25,198 nucleotides of DNA, taken from assembly GCA_002794465.1 (NCBI GenBank), contig MTSL01000175.1, positions 1 through 25,198 on the forward strand, in the 5' to 3' direction. Position numbers and translations under genes: made by a program. Below the pieces are notes generated by a model, which made no database searches, was not told the DNA's origin, and worked only from the letters and a program-made list of their open reading frames with translations. This DNA is from Paramicrosporidium saccamoebae. Taxonomy: Eukaryota; Rozellomycota. Positions 16,466-25,025 of the stretch are shown in pieces (positions within the stretch are counted from its first letter, which is position 1; every line of letters starts with the position of its first letter).

Positions 16466-17914
16466 TCACGCCCAGTGAGCGTGCTTTCTGGAATGGTGAT
16501 GGGAATGCTTGCGAGATTTGCGAATGGGCTCCCCGCTGGAGGTACGACTCGATGAAGAGGACCATCCGTCGTCGTTTTGGTTCAATGATTTGGATTCAGA
16601 CGCTTTGGTCCATCTTGCCCCGCTGACCGCTTTAGATCTGGTCCCTTCAGTCCATCCGTCATTCTTGTTGCTGGACACTTCAGAAATAGACTCGCTGCTC
16701 CATCTTGTAGACTTCCTGGGCGACGATTTGGACTTGGATCTCCTGGTCTCGCCTTGGCTGCTCTTCTTTGATGATTTAGATCTTACATGGCGAGGTGCTT
16801 CCGACGTCGTACTCTTACCGGCCACCTTAGCATTGCCGCTCTCTAGCCAGGGACAGGTCTTGTCGCCCCGCACAATCGGCTCTCCCAAGAACCAAGGACA
16901 GTTGGCAGCGTGCTCCTTGAGCCATGCGCAGTTTTCCAGAGATTCTGGGTTCTTTAAGGGACAATTACCGACAGTGCTTACAGGCAATCCAGCGGCCCAG
17001 GGGCATTTTCCGTACTCGACTTCACCGTCCTGGTCCAGGTAGGGGCAGGAAGCGTGGGTTCCAGTCTCGCGGCTGTCGCTTTGGGCCTTGGCACGAGGAA
17101 GGTTGGTTTTAACTTTGTTATTCTTGGCATTGAGGCTCTTGATTGCTTTAATCGCCAAATCCGCCTTGGAATTCAATTGGAGGGCCATAATACCGAGCTG
17201 TTTAGTGATCTCCAAGACGCGAGAGGCAACTGGACCTAGACCTGCATACGCTCCCACCACGTTCAAAAGAATCTGCAAGACGGCAAAGACACGTCCGGGT
17301 TCGATGGGCAGACTGACCAGCTTTTTAATGGCTCTCATGATGGCCGCCTTTGCCACGGTGGCGAGTTGACGGAGGGTCAATTTGGTGAGATGCAAGAGTC
17401 TGGTGAAGCCGCGGATGGATGTCTGGAAGGTGGCTGCAGAGAGAGCAAACACGGGGTTGAGGTAGCTGTAGAGCCTAGTGGGAACCTTGGCCACAATCAC
17501 ATCCGTCTTATCTCCGGCGGTGAGAGGGGTAAGTATTCCCAGGGAGACGAAGAGGGTCTCTAGCTTGTCCTCCATCAATGTCTTGTCCTTCAGCGTCTTC
17601 CTGACAGAGCTGAGGAATTCTCCATCAAAGAGCGACTTGATGGCTCCATTTAACAGAATTTGCTGCACCTGCTCCGGAGTGATCGTCTTGAAGAACTCTA
17701 GGGGCAGTGACATCACCTCCATTGGAGTTTCGACTTTGCTAAAGTTTAGCTTGCTCAGTGACTCTTCAGTAGGATTGGCATCTCCAATACAGCGGCCCAG
17801 GTCTTGGACACTGAGGTTCTCTACTAGCGGAAGATTCAGAGCCTGGTTTTGGTAGTATAATTTCGCCTGCGTAACCGCGGCAAAGCCGGCAATGAGCAAT
17901 GATCCGATTATCAT
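16466..17914 (-). CDS. Secreted paralog A: Cys-Pro-Trp repeats and Ser/Lys/Arg/His-rich tail
   Basis: Not a family I recognise. 482 aa. Signal peptide about 1-17 (MIIGSLLIAGFAAVTQA), then KLYY, the shared mature start. The helical core (about 30-265) is shared with the next two genes: PMEVMSLPLEFF (64-75), EQVQQILLNG, VPTRLYSYLNP (144-154), GFTRLLHLT, EPGRVFAVLQILLNVV. Residues 290-356 hold six motifs of the form C-[PA]-[WYL]: CPY, CPW, CPL, CAW, CPW, CPW. The remaining tail is Ser/Lys/Arg-rich with recurring DGW/RW motifs and ends in a His-rich stretch (HSHHHSRKHAHWA). No further membrane segment is obvious, so it is probably secreted or wall-bound. No intron. First of three tandem genes on this strand; spacer to paralog B is 190 bp. 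Confidence 0.8.
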   Translation of the reverse strand: MIIGSLLIAGFAAVTQAKLYYQNQALNLPLVENLSVQDLGRCIGDANPTEESLSKLNFSKVETPMEVMSLPLEFFKTITPEQVQQILLNGAIKSLFDGEFLSSVRKTLKDKTLMEDKLETLFVSLGILTPLTAGDKTDVIVAKVPTRLYSYLNPVFALSAATFQTSIRGFTRLLHLTKLTLRQLATVAKAAIMRAIKKLVSLPIEPGRVFAVLQILLNVVGAYAGLGPVASRVLEITKQLGIMALQLNSKADLAIKAIKSLNAKNNKVKTNLPRAKAQSDSRETGTHASCPYLDQDGEVEYGKCPWAAGLPVSTVGNCPLKNPESLENCAWLKEHAANCPWFLGEPIVRGDKTCPWLESGNAKVAGKSTTSEAPRHVRSKSSKKSSQGETRRSKSKSSPRKSTRWSSESISEVSSNKNDGWTEGTRSKAVSGARWTKASESKSLNQNDDGWSSSSSRTSSGEPIRKSRKHSHHHSRKHAHWA

Positions 17915-18063
17915 GGCTTCTACCGACGAGGAATAGGTGATGGAAGCCGCTTAAATTGATCTTGTGTGTAATATCCCAAAATAACTAAATTGCTCCGCCT
18001 CACGGTCTTAATACTCCAAATAAGGCAAGATCTTATATTTACGAAAAGTAACAATGAATGATG

Positions 18064-18069
18064 TTTATT
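18064..18069 (-). terminator. Poly(A) signal AATAAA of secreted paralog B
   Basis: TTTATT on the plus strand, about 36 nt past the stop of the minus-strand gene. Confidence 0.55.
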
Positions 18070-18104
18070 GAATTATGTGGGGACTAAGTCATGCCCAATG
18101 CTTA

Positions 18105-19172
18105 TTATTGAACACTCTCGATGGAGGGGAATATGGTTTTTTTGGGGGCCAAAGACTTGAGCTCATAGGTGAAGGAGCTCTGATTAGCACTTTCTTGGTT
18201 AGAGCTGAAGCGTCTTGACGCACGATGGCTGCGACGACTGTGGTGCTTTGATCCATGACGACCGTGACGCTTCGATCCACGACTGCGACGCTCCGATTCA
18301 ACTTCAGTCTCGCTTTCTGATACACTGTCAAACTTGTTCCTTTTGGCTTTTAGGGTATTCTGCTTGATCAGATTATCAAGTTGCAACTTGTTCCAGGCCA
18401 CCTTGACCATGAGGTTCTTTTGCGAAAGCGCGTTGGAAATCATGGCAATTTCGTTAGAGAGTTCTGCTGAACGGCTTCCTAGGATGGACGCAAGTTGGGG
18501 ATACTTGGAGAGCACCTCGAGAATAATCTTGGATGCCGCAAATGCGCGGTTGGGGCCTCTGGCAAGTTTCTTTAGAGCCTTCAACATTTTTCCGATAAAT
18601 GATCGGAGGCGGGAGCCAAGAGTGCTGAGTACTTTTCGAGAGAGACCAAGGAGCCGCGAATAGTTCTTAATGGTTGGCTTGAAGCTGTCCGAGGTGAGGA
18701 CAGTTAGCACGGGGAGATGCTGGTATTGGCTAGGTGGAATCTTGGACACTATGAGATCCAGACTCGTCTCCAGCTTGGACGGCGTCAACTCCTTCAATCT
18801 CCCATTGATTTCCTTGACCTTTTGTTCCATGACCTTGGGCTGTTCCAGACCGCTTGTCTTGTGGTACTTGCCCGAAATGACGCCCTTCAATTTGTCGTTC
18901 AGGATCATCTCTTGCAATTGCTCATCCGTCATGTAGTTTCGGAAAAAGGCCAGAGGCAATCTGAACACTTCCATGGGATCAACCGCATGGTCAAAGCGCA
19001 TTAGAGACAGGTCGCTCACTGCCAGTCCCGATTTGAAGAGCAGCGGATAGAGCTTAGTATCGGGAAAGTCTTCAATTTCGGGAAGCTCGACGAGAATGTC
19101 GTCGTGGCCCTTGGGGATGTAGAGTTCAGCAGTAGCGACACTGGCGAGAAGTAGTACTTTGGAGATGATCAT
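18105..19172 (-). CDS. Secreted paralog B: basic Arg/His-rich tail
   Basis: Second member of the unrecognised family, 355 aa. Signal peptide about 1-15 (MIISKVLLLASVATA), mature start ELYIPKG. The core aligns with A and C: PMEVFRLPLAFF (66-77), DEQLQEMILNDKL (83-95), IPPSQYQHLPVLTVL (145-159), YSRLLGLSRKVL (171-182), GPNRAFAASKIIL (206-218). It lacks the Cys repeats of A. After the core, a Glu/Ser stretch (about 282-295) precedes a strongly basic Arg/His/Ser segment (about 296-322) with several dibasic pairs that could be Kex2-type sites, then a short Ser-rich end. No intron. It lies between A and C, with spacers under 200 bp on each side. Confidence 0.8.
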   Translation of the reverse strand: MIISKVLLLASVATAELYIPKGHDDILVELPEIEDFPDTKLYPLLFKSGLAVSDLSLMRFDHAVDPMEVFRLPLAFFRNYMTDEQLQEMILNDKLKGVISGKYHKTSGLEQPKVMEQKVKEINGRLKELTPSKLETSLDLIVSKIPPSQYQHLPVLTVLTSDSFKPTIKNYSRLLGLSRKVLSTLGSRLRSFIGKMLKALKKLARGPNRAFAASKIILEVLSKYPQLASILGSRSAELSNEIAMISNALSQKNLMVKVAWNKLQLDNLIKQNTLKAKRNKFDSVSESETEVESERRSRGSKRHGRHGSKHHSRRSHRASRRFSSNQESANQSSFTYELKSLAPKKTIFPSIESVQ

Positions 19173-19311
19173 GTCGATATACTCACTTGTAACGTATGGG
19201 ACTTATTAAACCGGTCTAATAATCCGTTTCCGGTCCATAGTGCTGCCACACTATATCGTATTTGGAGGGAGATGATGAAATCATGAATTCCCATAGTCAA
19301 GGTTAATGCTG

Positions 19312-19317
19312 TTTATT
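19312..19317 (-). terminator. Poly(A) signal AATAAA of secreted paralog C
   Basis: TTTATT on the plus strand, about 40 nt past the stop of the minus-strand gene. Confidence 0.55.
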
Positions 19318-19357
19318 CATGCAGATACTAATAAAGATGCTGTGCTGGAACTATGCT

Positions 19358-20539
19358 TCATTTGAACCAGGCGTCAGAGTCGTCGTCAAGGTCGATGTCG
19401 TCGCCCGAATTGGTAGAATCCCAAGAGTTGCTGCGTCGACGAGGCGCACGCTGGTGACGTCCACGGCCGTGGTGACGCGTAGGTTGAGGACGATGACGAG
19501 TGGGTTGTTCGCGCTGACGGACTGGCTTACGGGGCGAGTCTAAATCCAGTTGCTCATCCTCTCCAGACAATTCCAGATCGCCGTCCTGCTCCGAATCGCT
19601 CTCAAGTTCAATTTCAACCTCGGCTAGGGGCTGTTTTACTACTGGTCTCCGACTTCTACGTGGATTCTTGTTACGACCATATGCAGTCGCCTTGTCTCCT
19701 CCCAACCGGCTCTTGACCATTTTGTCCATCACCACAGCCGTCTTGTGTTCCTTAGTCATGCTCGTCTTGTGCGCCAACTCGGCCTTGGACCGCAGAAGAG
19801 TGGAAATGTTTTGTATTTCACCACACAACTGGGCGATTCTGGTTCCGATGGTTAGGCCAAGAGAGGGATTTTTGATCACCAAATCAGCCAGCAACTGGGC
19901 AACTGTGAAGATACGGCTGGGACTGCTGTGCAGAGCAGGAAGCTCTCTCAGCACACTTGCCAGAACAATGCGTCCATTTGCGCTGAGAGTTTCCACCAGC
20001 GACATGGAAATGTGGAAGAGACGGGCAAAGCCCTTGACGGTGCCTTTGAACTTTGGAGAAATGAGGGCAGCCAAGGGGCTGAGGTAAGGGTACAGTCGGG
20101 TGGGGATGCGTTCAATGATGCGGTCCAGGCGATCTCCCATATTGTTTGCATCCAACATGCCCAACTTCATGTGCAGAGAGGAAAGCTTGTTTTGCACCAG
20201 AAGAGCGTCCTTAAAGTCATACTGCAAAATCTCACCATCCAACAGATCCGAGAGACCATCATTCAAGACAATCTGAGCGAGTTGTTCCTCGTTGAGCCAG
20301 TTCTCAAAAAATGTAAGAGGAAGACGTACCACCTCCATTCCAGAAGTGGCACGGTCAAAGTGCATATTCCCAAGAAGGTTCATTGACAGTTTAGCCTTTC
20401 GGAGAGTGTGACGAACGACATCCTCTGACAGGCTCTCTTCCTCGGGAAACTTGAGCACATACTCCGTCTCACCCTTTTTGATATACAATTTCGCCGAAGC
20501 CAAGCCGGCGAAGGCAAGCAGAGCTGTACTGATAAGCAT
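19358..20539 (-). CDS. Secreted paralog C: acidic then basic tail
   Basis: Third member of the family, 393 aa from the ATG at 20539. This start is preferred to the upstream TTG because it gives the same layout as A and B: signal peptide MLISTALLAFAGLASA, then KLYIKKG. Shared core: GMEVVRLPLTFF, EEQLAQIVLNDGL, LLDGEI, IPTRLYPYLSPLAAL, GFARLFHIS, SPSRIFTVAQLLADLV, SKAELAHKT. The tail starts basic (NPRRSRR), becomes very acidic (about 305-332, Glu/Asp/Ser/Leu), then basic again with PTRHRPQPTRHHGRG, and ends with an Asp-rich segment and DAWFK. No Cys repeats. No intron. Divergent from the mitochondrial SerRS gene with a 100-bp spacer. Confidence 0.8.
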   Translation of the reverse strand: MLISTALLAFAGLASAKLYIKKGETEYVLKFPEEESLSEDVVRHTLRKAKLSMNLLGNMHFDRATSGMEVVRLPLTFFENWLNEEQLAQIVLNDGLSDLLDGEILQYDFKDALLVQNKLSSLHMKLGMLDANNMGDRLDRIIERIPTRLYPYLSPLAALISPKFKGTVKGFARLFHISMSLVETLSANGRIVLASVLRELPALHSSPSRIFTVAQLLADLVIKNPSLGLTIGTRIAQLCGEIQNISTLLRSKAELAHKTSMTKEHKTAVVMDKMVKSRLGGDKATAYGRNKNPRRSRRPVVKQPLAEVEIELESDSEQDGDLELSGEDEQLDLDSPRKPVRQREQPTRHRPQPTRHHGRGRHQRAPRRRSNSWDSTNSGDDIDLDDDSDAWFK

Positions 20540-20639
20540 CGCAGCCTCCTGATCCAATTCTCATCTCCATATATTGCACGGCAATATACCAATCTGGGCA
20601 AATGACCATGATATTGCGCCTTATTGATTTTCCTTTTAC
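20540..20639. promoter_or_regulatory. Shared divergent promoter region, secreted paralog C / mitochondrial SerRS
   Basis: 100 bp between start codons. It contains an AT-rich CATATATTG near 20570 that could serve as a TATA element for either side. Inferred from gene layout. Confidence 0.4.
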
Positions 20640-22028
20640 ATGCAACTTTCCCGATTCGTCTTTTCCATTTCACGGCGCCACTATGGACGCATTCGGGAAG
20701 AACTGTCGCCCATCCTCGACTTGAAGAGCATTCTCGCCGACGAGCCATACCATATCGCCAATTGTGCCAACCGCCGCTCCTCAGCCTCCATGCCGCGACT
20801 CACAGCATTGTACTCTAATTACCGACATCTTTCATCGGACCTCCACAAACGCCGACATTTGAGGAAACAACTGGCAGCAGAATTTGTAAAGGCAGCAGAA
20901 ATGGGAGAGGCGCTGCAATCGGTGGAAGATGCACAGCTTGTCAAGGAACAGATTGGAGTGTTGGAAGGACAGCTAAGTGAAATTGAGAGCCAGATGAGAG
21001 AAGAGATGACTATGCTGCCAAATAGGACGCATCCTATGGCGCCAATAGGTGGAACGGAACAGAATGAGGTTACCGGCACTTTTGGTCCGGCGATATCTGA
21101 GATGCCCTCAATAATGGATCATGTCGAATTGGGAAAGCGTCTGAATATAGTTGACTTTGAAGCTGGTGCCAGAACATCGGGATCCTCATTCTACTTCTTA
21201 AAAGGCCAAGGAGCATTACTGGAAAATGCGCTGATTCAGTATGCCCTCACCATAGCAATCAAACACGGCTTTACCCCCATTTTGCCACCCGACATTGTCA
21301 ACAGCAAATTCATTGCGGCCTGCGGCTTTCTCCCCCGGACCGACGGTGCTCGAAGCAAGGCCAGAGAATTGCCAGTATACACTGCCGAAATTGACGGCGA
21401 TCAGGAGAGCGATAGTCCCCTCAAGGTACTTGCAGCTACAGGAGAGATTCCTCTGGCAGCATATTATTCAGGCGAGATGCTTGCAGAGAAGGAACTGCCT
21501 TGCAAATGGGTTGCAGTCAGCCACTGTTTCCGTCCCGAAACTGGCCATCATGGTGTCGAATCACGCGGATTATACCGTGTCCATCAGTTTACCAAGGTGG
21601 AGTTGTTTGTTATTAAGGATGCTGATCCGGCAACCAGCGACAGTACCCTGCAAGACATTGTTGCCATTCAAAGAGAAATCCTGGATGGTCTGGGACTCCA
21701 TTGTCGCATCTTAAATATGGCAACGGCTGAGCTTGGTGCCAGTGCATATCAAAAGTACGACATTGAAGGATATTTTCCCGGCCGTCTCGGATGGGGGGAG
21801 CTCACCAGTGCCTCAAATTGCACCGACTATCAAAGTAGAAGGCTGGGTCTGCGATATAGAACCGATGGTGGCGTAAAGTTTGCACACACCTTAAATGGAA
21901 CTGCATGTGCCGTGCCGAGGATAATCCAAGCAATACTCGAGAATCATCAGCAGTTGGATGGTACAGTCAAATTGCCAAAGGTACTGCATCCATTCATGCT
22001 GGACGGCTCGACAATGATTAAACCATAG
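20640..22028 (+). CDS. Seryl-tRNA synthetase, mitochondrial type
   Basis: Class II aminoacyl-tRNA synthetase charging tRNA-Ser; probably the organellar enzyme (yeast DIA4, human SARS2). 462 aa. The N-terminus (MQLSRFVFSISRRHYG) is basic and amphipathic, like a mitochondrial presequence. A coiled-coil tRNA-binding arm spans about 52-125. The catalytic core has the TGE version of the serine-binding loop (LAATGEIPLAAYY, 264-276; TAE or TxE is usual). Motif 2 is CFRPETG...GLYRVHQFTKVELF (296-323), and motif 3 is LNGTACAVPRIIQAILE (418-434). TSASNCTDYQSRRLGLRYR (389-407) is the conserved block before motif 3. No intron. The stop is 77 bp before the next gene on the same strand. Confidence 0.92.
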   Translation: MQLSRFVFSISRRHYGRIREELSPILDLKSILADEPYHIANCANRRSSASMPRLTALYSNYRHLSSDLHKRRHLRKQLAAEFVKAAEMGEALQSVEDAQLVKEQIGVLEGQLSEIESQMREEMTMLPNRTHPMAPIGGTEQNEVTGTFGPAISEMPSIMDHVELGKRLNIVDFEAGARTSGSSFYFLKGQGALLENALIQYALTIAIKHGFTPILPPDIVNSKFIAACGFLPRTDGARSKARELPVYTAEIDGDQESDSPLKVLAATGEIPLAAYYSGEMLAEKELPCKWVAVSHCFRPETGHHGVESRGLYRVHQFTKVELFVIKDADPATSDSTLQDIVAIQREILDGLGLHCRILNMATAELGASAYQKYDIEGYFPGRLGWGELTSASNCTDYQSRRLGLRYRTDGGVKFAHTLNGTACAVPRIIQAILENHQQLDGTVKLPKVLHPFMLDGSTMIKP

Positions 22029-22105
22029 ATGTGATTGGTCGGATCTATTTATAGTTTATGTGTTGGGACGTCGTGGAGGAGATCAGAGAATAGGATAGGC
22101 ACACG

Positions 22106-22528
22106 ATGGAAGCCAATTACCTCGAGGTTGTCAACCAGGAGGGTGGGTCCGTTGATATTGAAGAGACGGCTGAGAGTTCCGATCTGACTCCACCACAGTA
22201 CTCTTACGAAACAACCCTTCCCCTCCCAATCGACTTGCTCTCGCTGATCCCGTATATTGCCCTCCCTCTTGCATTGACGCTCCTCGTACTGGAGCATCGT
22301 TGTGATCTGGTCAGGTTCCATGCCTGGCAGGCCTTTCTTCTGCACTTTACCCTTTTGGTTGGCCAGTTTGTTGCGTCGTTCTGGTGGCCGGTGTGGTGGG
22401 CCACCTTGGCAGGAATCCTTGTCGGACTGTATTTGGGCGTGTTGGCGTATCAAATGGCGCCGGCTCTGCAAGTGTTATATCTGCCCGTGTTTGGTGCAAT
22501 TGCCGCCGAATGGGTCAGGAGCGAGTAA
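22106..22528 (+). CDS. Small multi-pass membrane protein, UPF0132/DUF4870 (Tic20-like) family
   Basis: 140 aa. A polar N-terminus (1-38) is followed by hydrophobic segments at about 42-61, 70-90, 93-113 and 117-135, separated by the signature CDLVRFHAWQAFLL (66-79), which is typical of the UPF0132/DUF4870 family. Members occur in bacteria, archaea and fungi; their function is not established, and in fungi they are probably endomembrane proteins. Start is the first ATG after the SerRS stop; length and topology match the family. No intron is needed. Confidence 0.8.
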   Translation: MEANYLEVVNQEGGSVDIEETAESSDLTPPQYSYETTLPLPIDLLSLIPYIALPLALTLLVLEHRCDLVRFHAWQAFLLHFTLLVGQFVASFWWPVWWATLAGILVGLYLGVLAYQMAPALQVLYLPVFGAIAAEWVRSE

Positions 22529-23032
22529 GGGAAGCGAAACTTGCCTTGCGTGATTATTCTGCATGGTGGCTGTAGAGTATAGTATTGTGACCCCCATCAC
22601 TATTTTCGGGCATCATGCTCGGATAATGCCTACCAAGTCGAGATTATTCTGATCAAGTCTAGTAAATCTGTCATAGGTTGATTACTCGAAAAGTCTTCAG
22701 TGGCCCAAGGGGGTGCTTTAACCATCGTTCTCAAATGTTGTGTTGGTAATTTCGATAATAAAACCAAGTAACATTTTTACGTTTGAACTGGACTCGATGT
22801 ACTCTTTGCCGTTGTCGTTGCCACTGTGAATGGGGGATGAGAATGTGAGAATCAGGGACAATGTACAGTTATTTGCAATGACTATCGAGATCCATTATTC
22901 AACAGTAACTAAACGACATGGTTGATATGATTGGACATTTGAAAGTGCAAATCTATTGGCACAATCCTGCTAGGCTCATGGACAATAACCCACCCTTTAC
23001 TGTTGTATGCGCATTATTCAACTAAACATTGA
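22529..23032. other. Convergent intergenic region, UPF0132 gene / Nramp gene
   Basis: About 500 bp without a recognisable gene or RNA. One AATAAA on the plus strand (22757-22762) could end the UPF0132 transcript, though it is about 230 nt past the stop. Confidence 0.45.
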
Positions 23033-24532
23033 CTAATGAGCACCGATAAGCCAGTCGTGGGCTGCAGTGAAGAGATACAAAACGTTCAGTACCACCAAAA
23101 GGAGCGCAATCAGACCAGCAGACATTTTGAGAAGGGGTTCCCAGCGCGAAGTCTTTCGATCGCTCCAGTACTCGCGTAGGGCGGGATCAGTGGTGGGGAG
23201 AGGTGTAAAGGCAAAGATGGTCAGTGGGATGATGGCAAAGGGCAGTTGGAAGGACAGGATTACCTGGCTGTAGATTAGCAATGTGTTTATGCTGTCAGCC
23301 CCGGCCACAAGGATAATCAACACCGCTGGTACAATAGCCACAGCTCGAGTCACCAGTCGCCGAAGCCAGGGCTTCATCTGCATCTGCAAATGGCCCTCAA
23401 ACACAATTTGGCCCGCCATTGTCCCTGTGACTGTGCTGCTTTGACCCGCTGCCAAAAGTGCACAGCCAAACAATGCCGCTGACAGTGGGCCGAGCCATTC
23501 ACGCATCAGTGCTGAGGCATCCTCAATGTGTTGCACGTCTGTTTGTCCGCGGGCGTGGAAGGCTGCTGCTCCCACAATCAGAATTGCCGCATTGATGAAC
23601 ATTGCTAAAAAGAGGGCAATTGTCGAATCAGCCGTCGTATAATTGATGATTGTTGCCAGTGTACTTGGCGAGTCCTCATCCAACTGTGGCTCATTCAATC
23701 GCATCCTATCATCCAATTTTGGCTCCTCTACGTTCTCCTCCTTTGGTAGACGATGCTGCACAATGGCCGAATGCAAATACAGATTATGCGGCATTACCGT
23801 CGCCCCAATGATCCCCAATGCCGAGAACAATGCATGTTTGTCAAACATTAGACGGGCAGACGAAAAGGGAAGAAATCCATATGCCACCTGGCTCCATACG
23901 GGCTTGACAATGAACAGCTCCACAACAAAACAGAGACCGATGACGCTCATCAGCACTATAACCAGACCTTCGAGCCACTTGTAGGCACGGTCGTCATTTT
24001 CGCCATTTGCTCCCAAACCCGCCAGTAGAAGAAGCACGTCGCACACGGTCAACAACACTCCATAGATAATGGGAATCCCAAAAAGCAGCTTTAGTGCAAT
24101 GGCCGTGCCAATCACCTCGGCCAAATCACAGGAAATGATGGCAATCTCTGCAAGCAAATACATTGGCAAATTGGCCCATTTGGGCATGCGCATACGACAT
24201 GCCTGGGCCAAGTCCATCCGCGTCGTCACTCCCAGACGCACACACAGATGCTGCAGTACCATGGCCATCAAATTGCTTAGCAGCACCACAAACAGCAGAC
24301 TGTATCCATATCGACTGCCCGCCTCAATATCTGTTGCCCAGTTTCCTGGATCCATATAGCCTACGGCAATCATATATCCCGGCCCGCAATAGCGAAAGAA
24401 TTTGCGCAGCACTCCCCTCATCTTTTGCTCTCTCTTTGGTGTTGGTCGGAGCACAGTTCCCTCGCAGGTCGTCCTCTTCGTTACGCCCTTTGTCGGCTCC
24501 GTTGCACAATCGTCAGACGTCCCGCTCGACAT
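23033..24532 (-). CDS. Nramp-family divalent metal transporter (Smf-like)
   Basis: Proton-coupled importer of Mn2+, Fe2+ and related metals (SLC11/Nramp; yeast Smf1-3). 499 aa with about eleven predicted membrane segments, from about 48 to the C-terminus. Metal-site residues match the family: DPGNW in TM1 (Asp61, Asn64) and A-T-V-M-P-H-N in TM6 (Ala244, Met247). The conserved loop GQSSTVTGTMAGQIVFEG (363-380) is intact. A hydrophilic, acidic loop (about 261-292, PKEENVEEPKLDDRM) between TM6 and TM7 is longer than in bacterial homologues. The basic N-terminal cytosolic region (1-45) is typical of fungal members. Start is the first ATG; no intron. Plasma or endosomal membrane cannot be told apart. 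Confidence 0.95.
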   Translation of the reverse strand: MSSGTSDDCATEPTKGVTKRTTCEGTVLRPTPKREQKMRGVLRKFFRYCGPGYMIAVGYMDPGNWATDIEAGSRYGYSLLFVVLLSNLMAMVLQHLCVRLGVTTRMDLAQACRMRMPKWANLPMYLLAEIAIISCDLAEVIGTAIALKLLFGIPIIYGVLLTVCDVLLLLAGLGANGENDDRAYKWLEGLVIVLMSVIGLCFVVELFIVKPVWSQVAYGFLPFSSARLMFDKHALFSALGIIGATVMPHNLYLHSAIVQHRLPKEENVEEPKLDDRMRLNEPQLDEDSPSTLATIINYTTADSTIALFLAMFINAAILIVGAAAFHARGQTDVQHIEDASALMREWLGPLSAALFGCALLAAGQSSTVTGTMAGQIVFEGHLQMQMKPWLRRLVTRAVAIVPAVLIILVAGADSINTLLIYSQVILSFQLPFAIIPLTIFAFTPLPTTDPALREYWSDRKTSRWEPLLKMSAGLIALLLVVLNVLYLFTAAHDWLIGAH

Positions 24533-25025
24533 GTGCGGGAAGAGGGGTGCTGACTCTGTTGTGCGTTTGCCCCCATGAAGCTCAATCTAAAAATAGGGTC
24601 ATCTTTCATGCTCGAAACAATACCGTTTCCAAGGTCACTGCCGTCACCATACGAGTTAAATAGGACTACGATATCCAATAGATTAAGTGAGAGCCAATGG
24701 GCCAGAGCGAAAAAGATTAGAGATGTGGCTGTTCGGGTCCAGTGAATTTAGGATGTAATCGCGGTCGCAGTCGCAGTCACGGGCTGCGGGTCACGGCGTA
24801 TTAGTTCGACGGTGCAACTGCAGTTGCATCTGTTTGCGCGAATTGAATACCATACACTGCGGTCCATCGATAGGTGCAGTCCAGTTACTTTTCTACGATT
24901 ACGATTAAAATATCCCTCTTTGACTACAGTTGAATACTACTCTTCTATGACTACAATTAGAGTATCCCTCTGTGATTGCAATTATAATCCTCTTTTATAA
25001 CTATAATTAGATGTCAAAATTTGGT
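24533..25025. other. Nramp upstream region with degenerate repeats
   Basis: No supported gene. It holds a GC-rich stretch with repeated CGCAGT/CGGGC motifs (about 24760-24800) and an AT-rich degenerate repeat (24894-25013). The left part presumably carries the Nramp promoter. Confidence 0.45.
24894..25013. repeat. Degenerate tandem repeat of about 25 bp
   Basis: About five diverged units of roughly 25 bp resembling TRTGACTACAATTAGAGTAT followed by a CCCTC-like end; unit 3 (24945-24970) is the clearest. Units differ by several substitutions and small indels. Confidence 0.6.
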
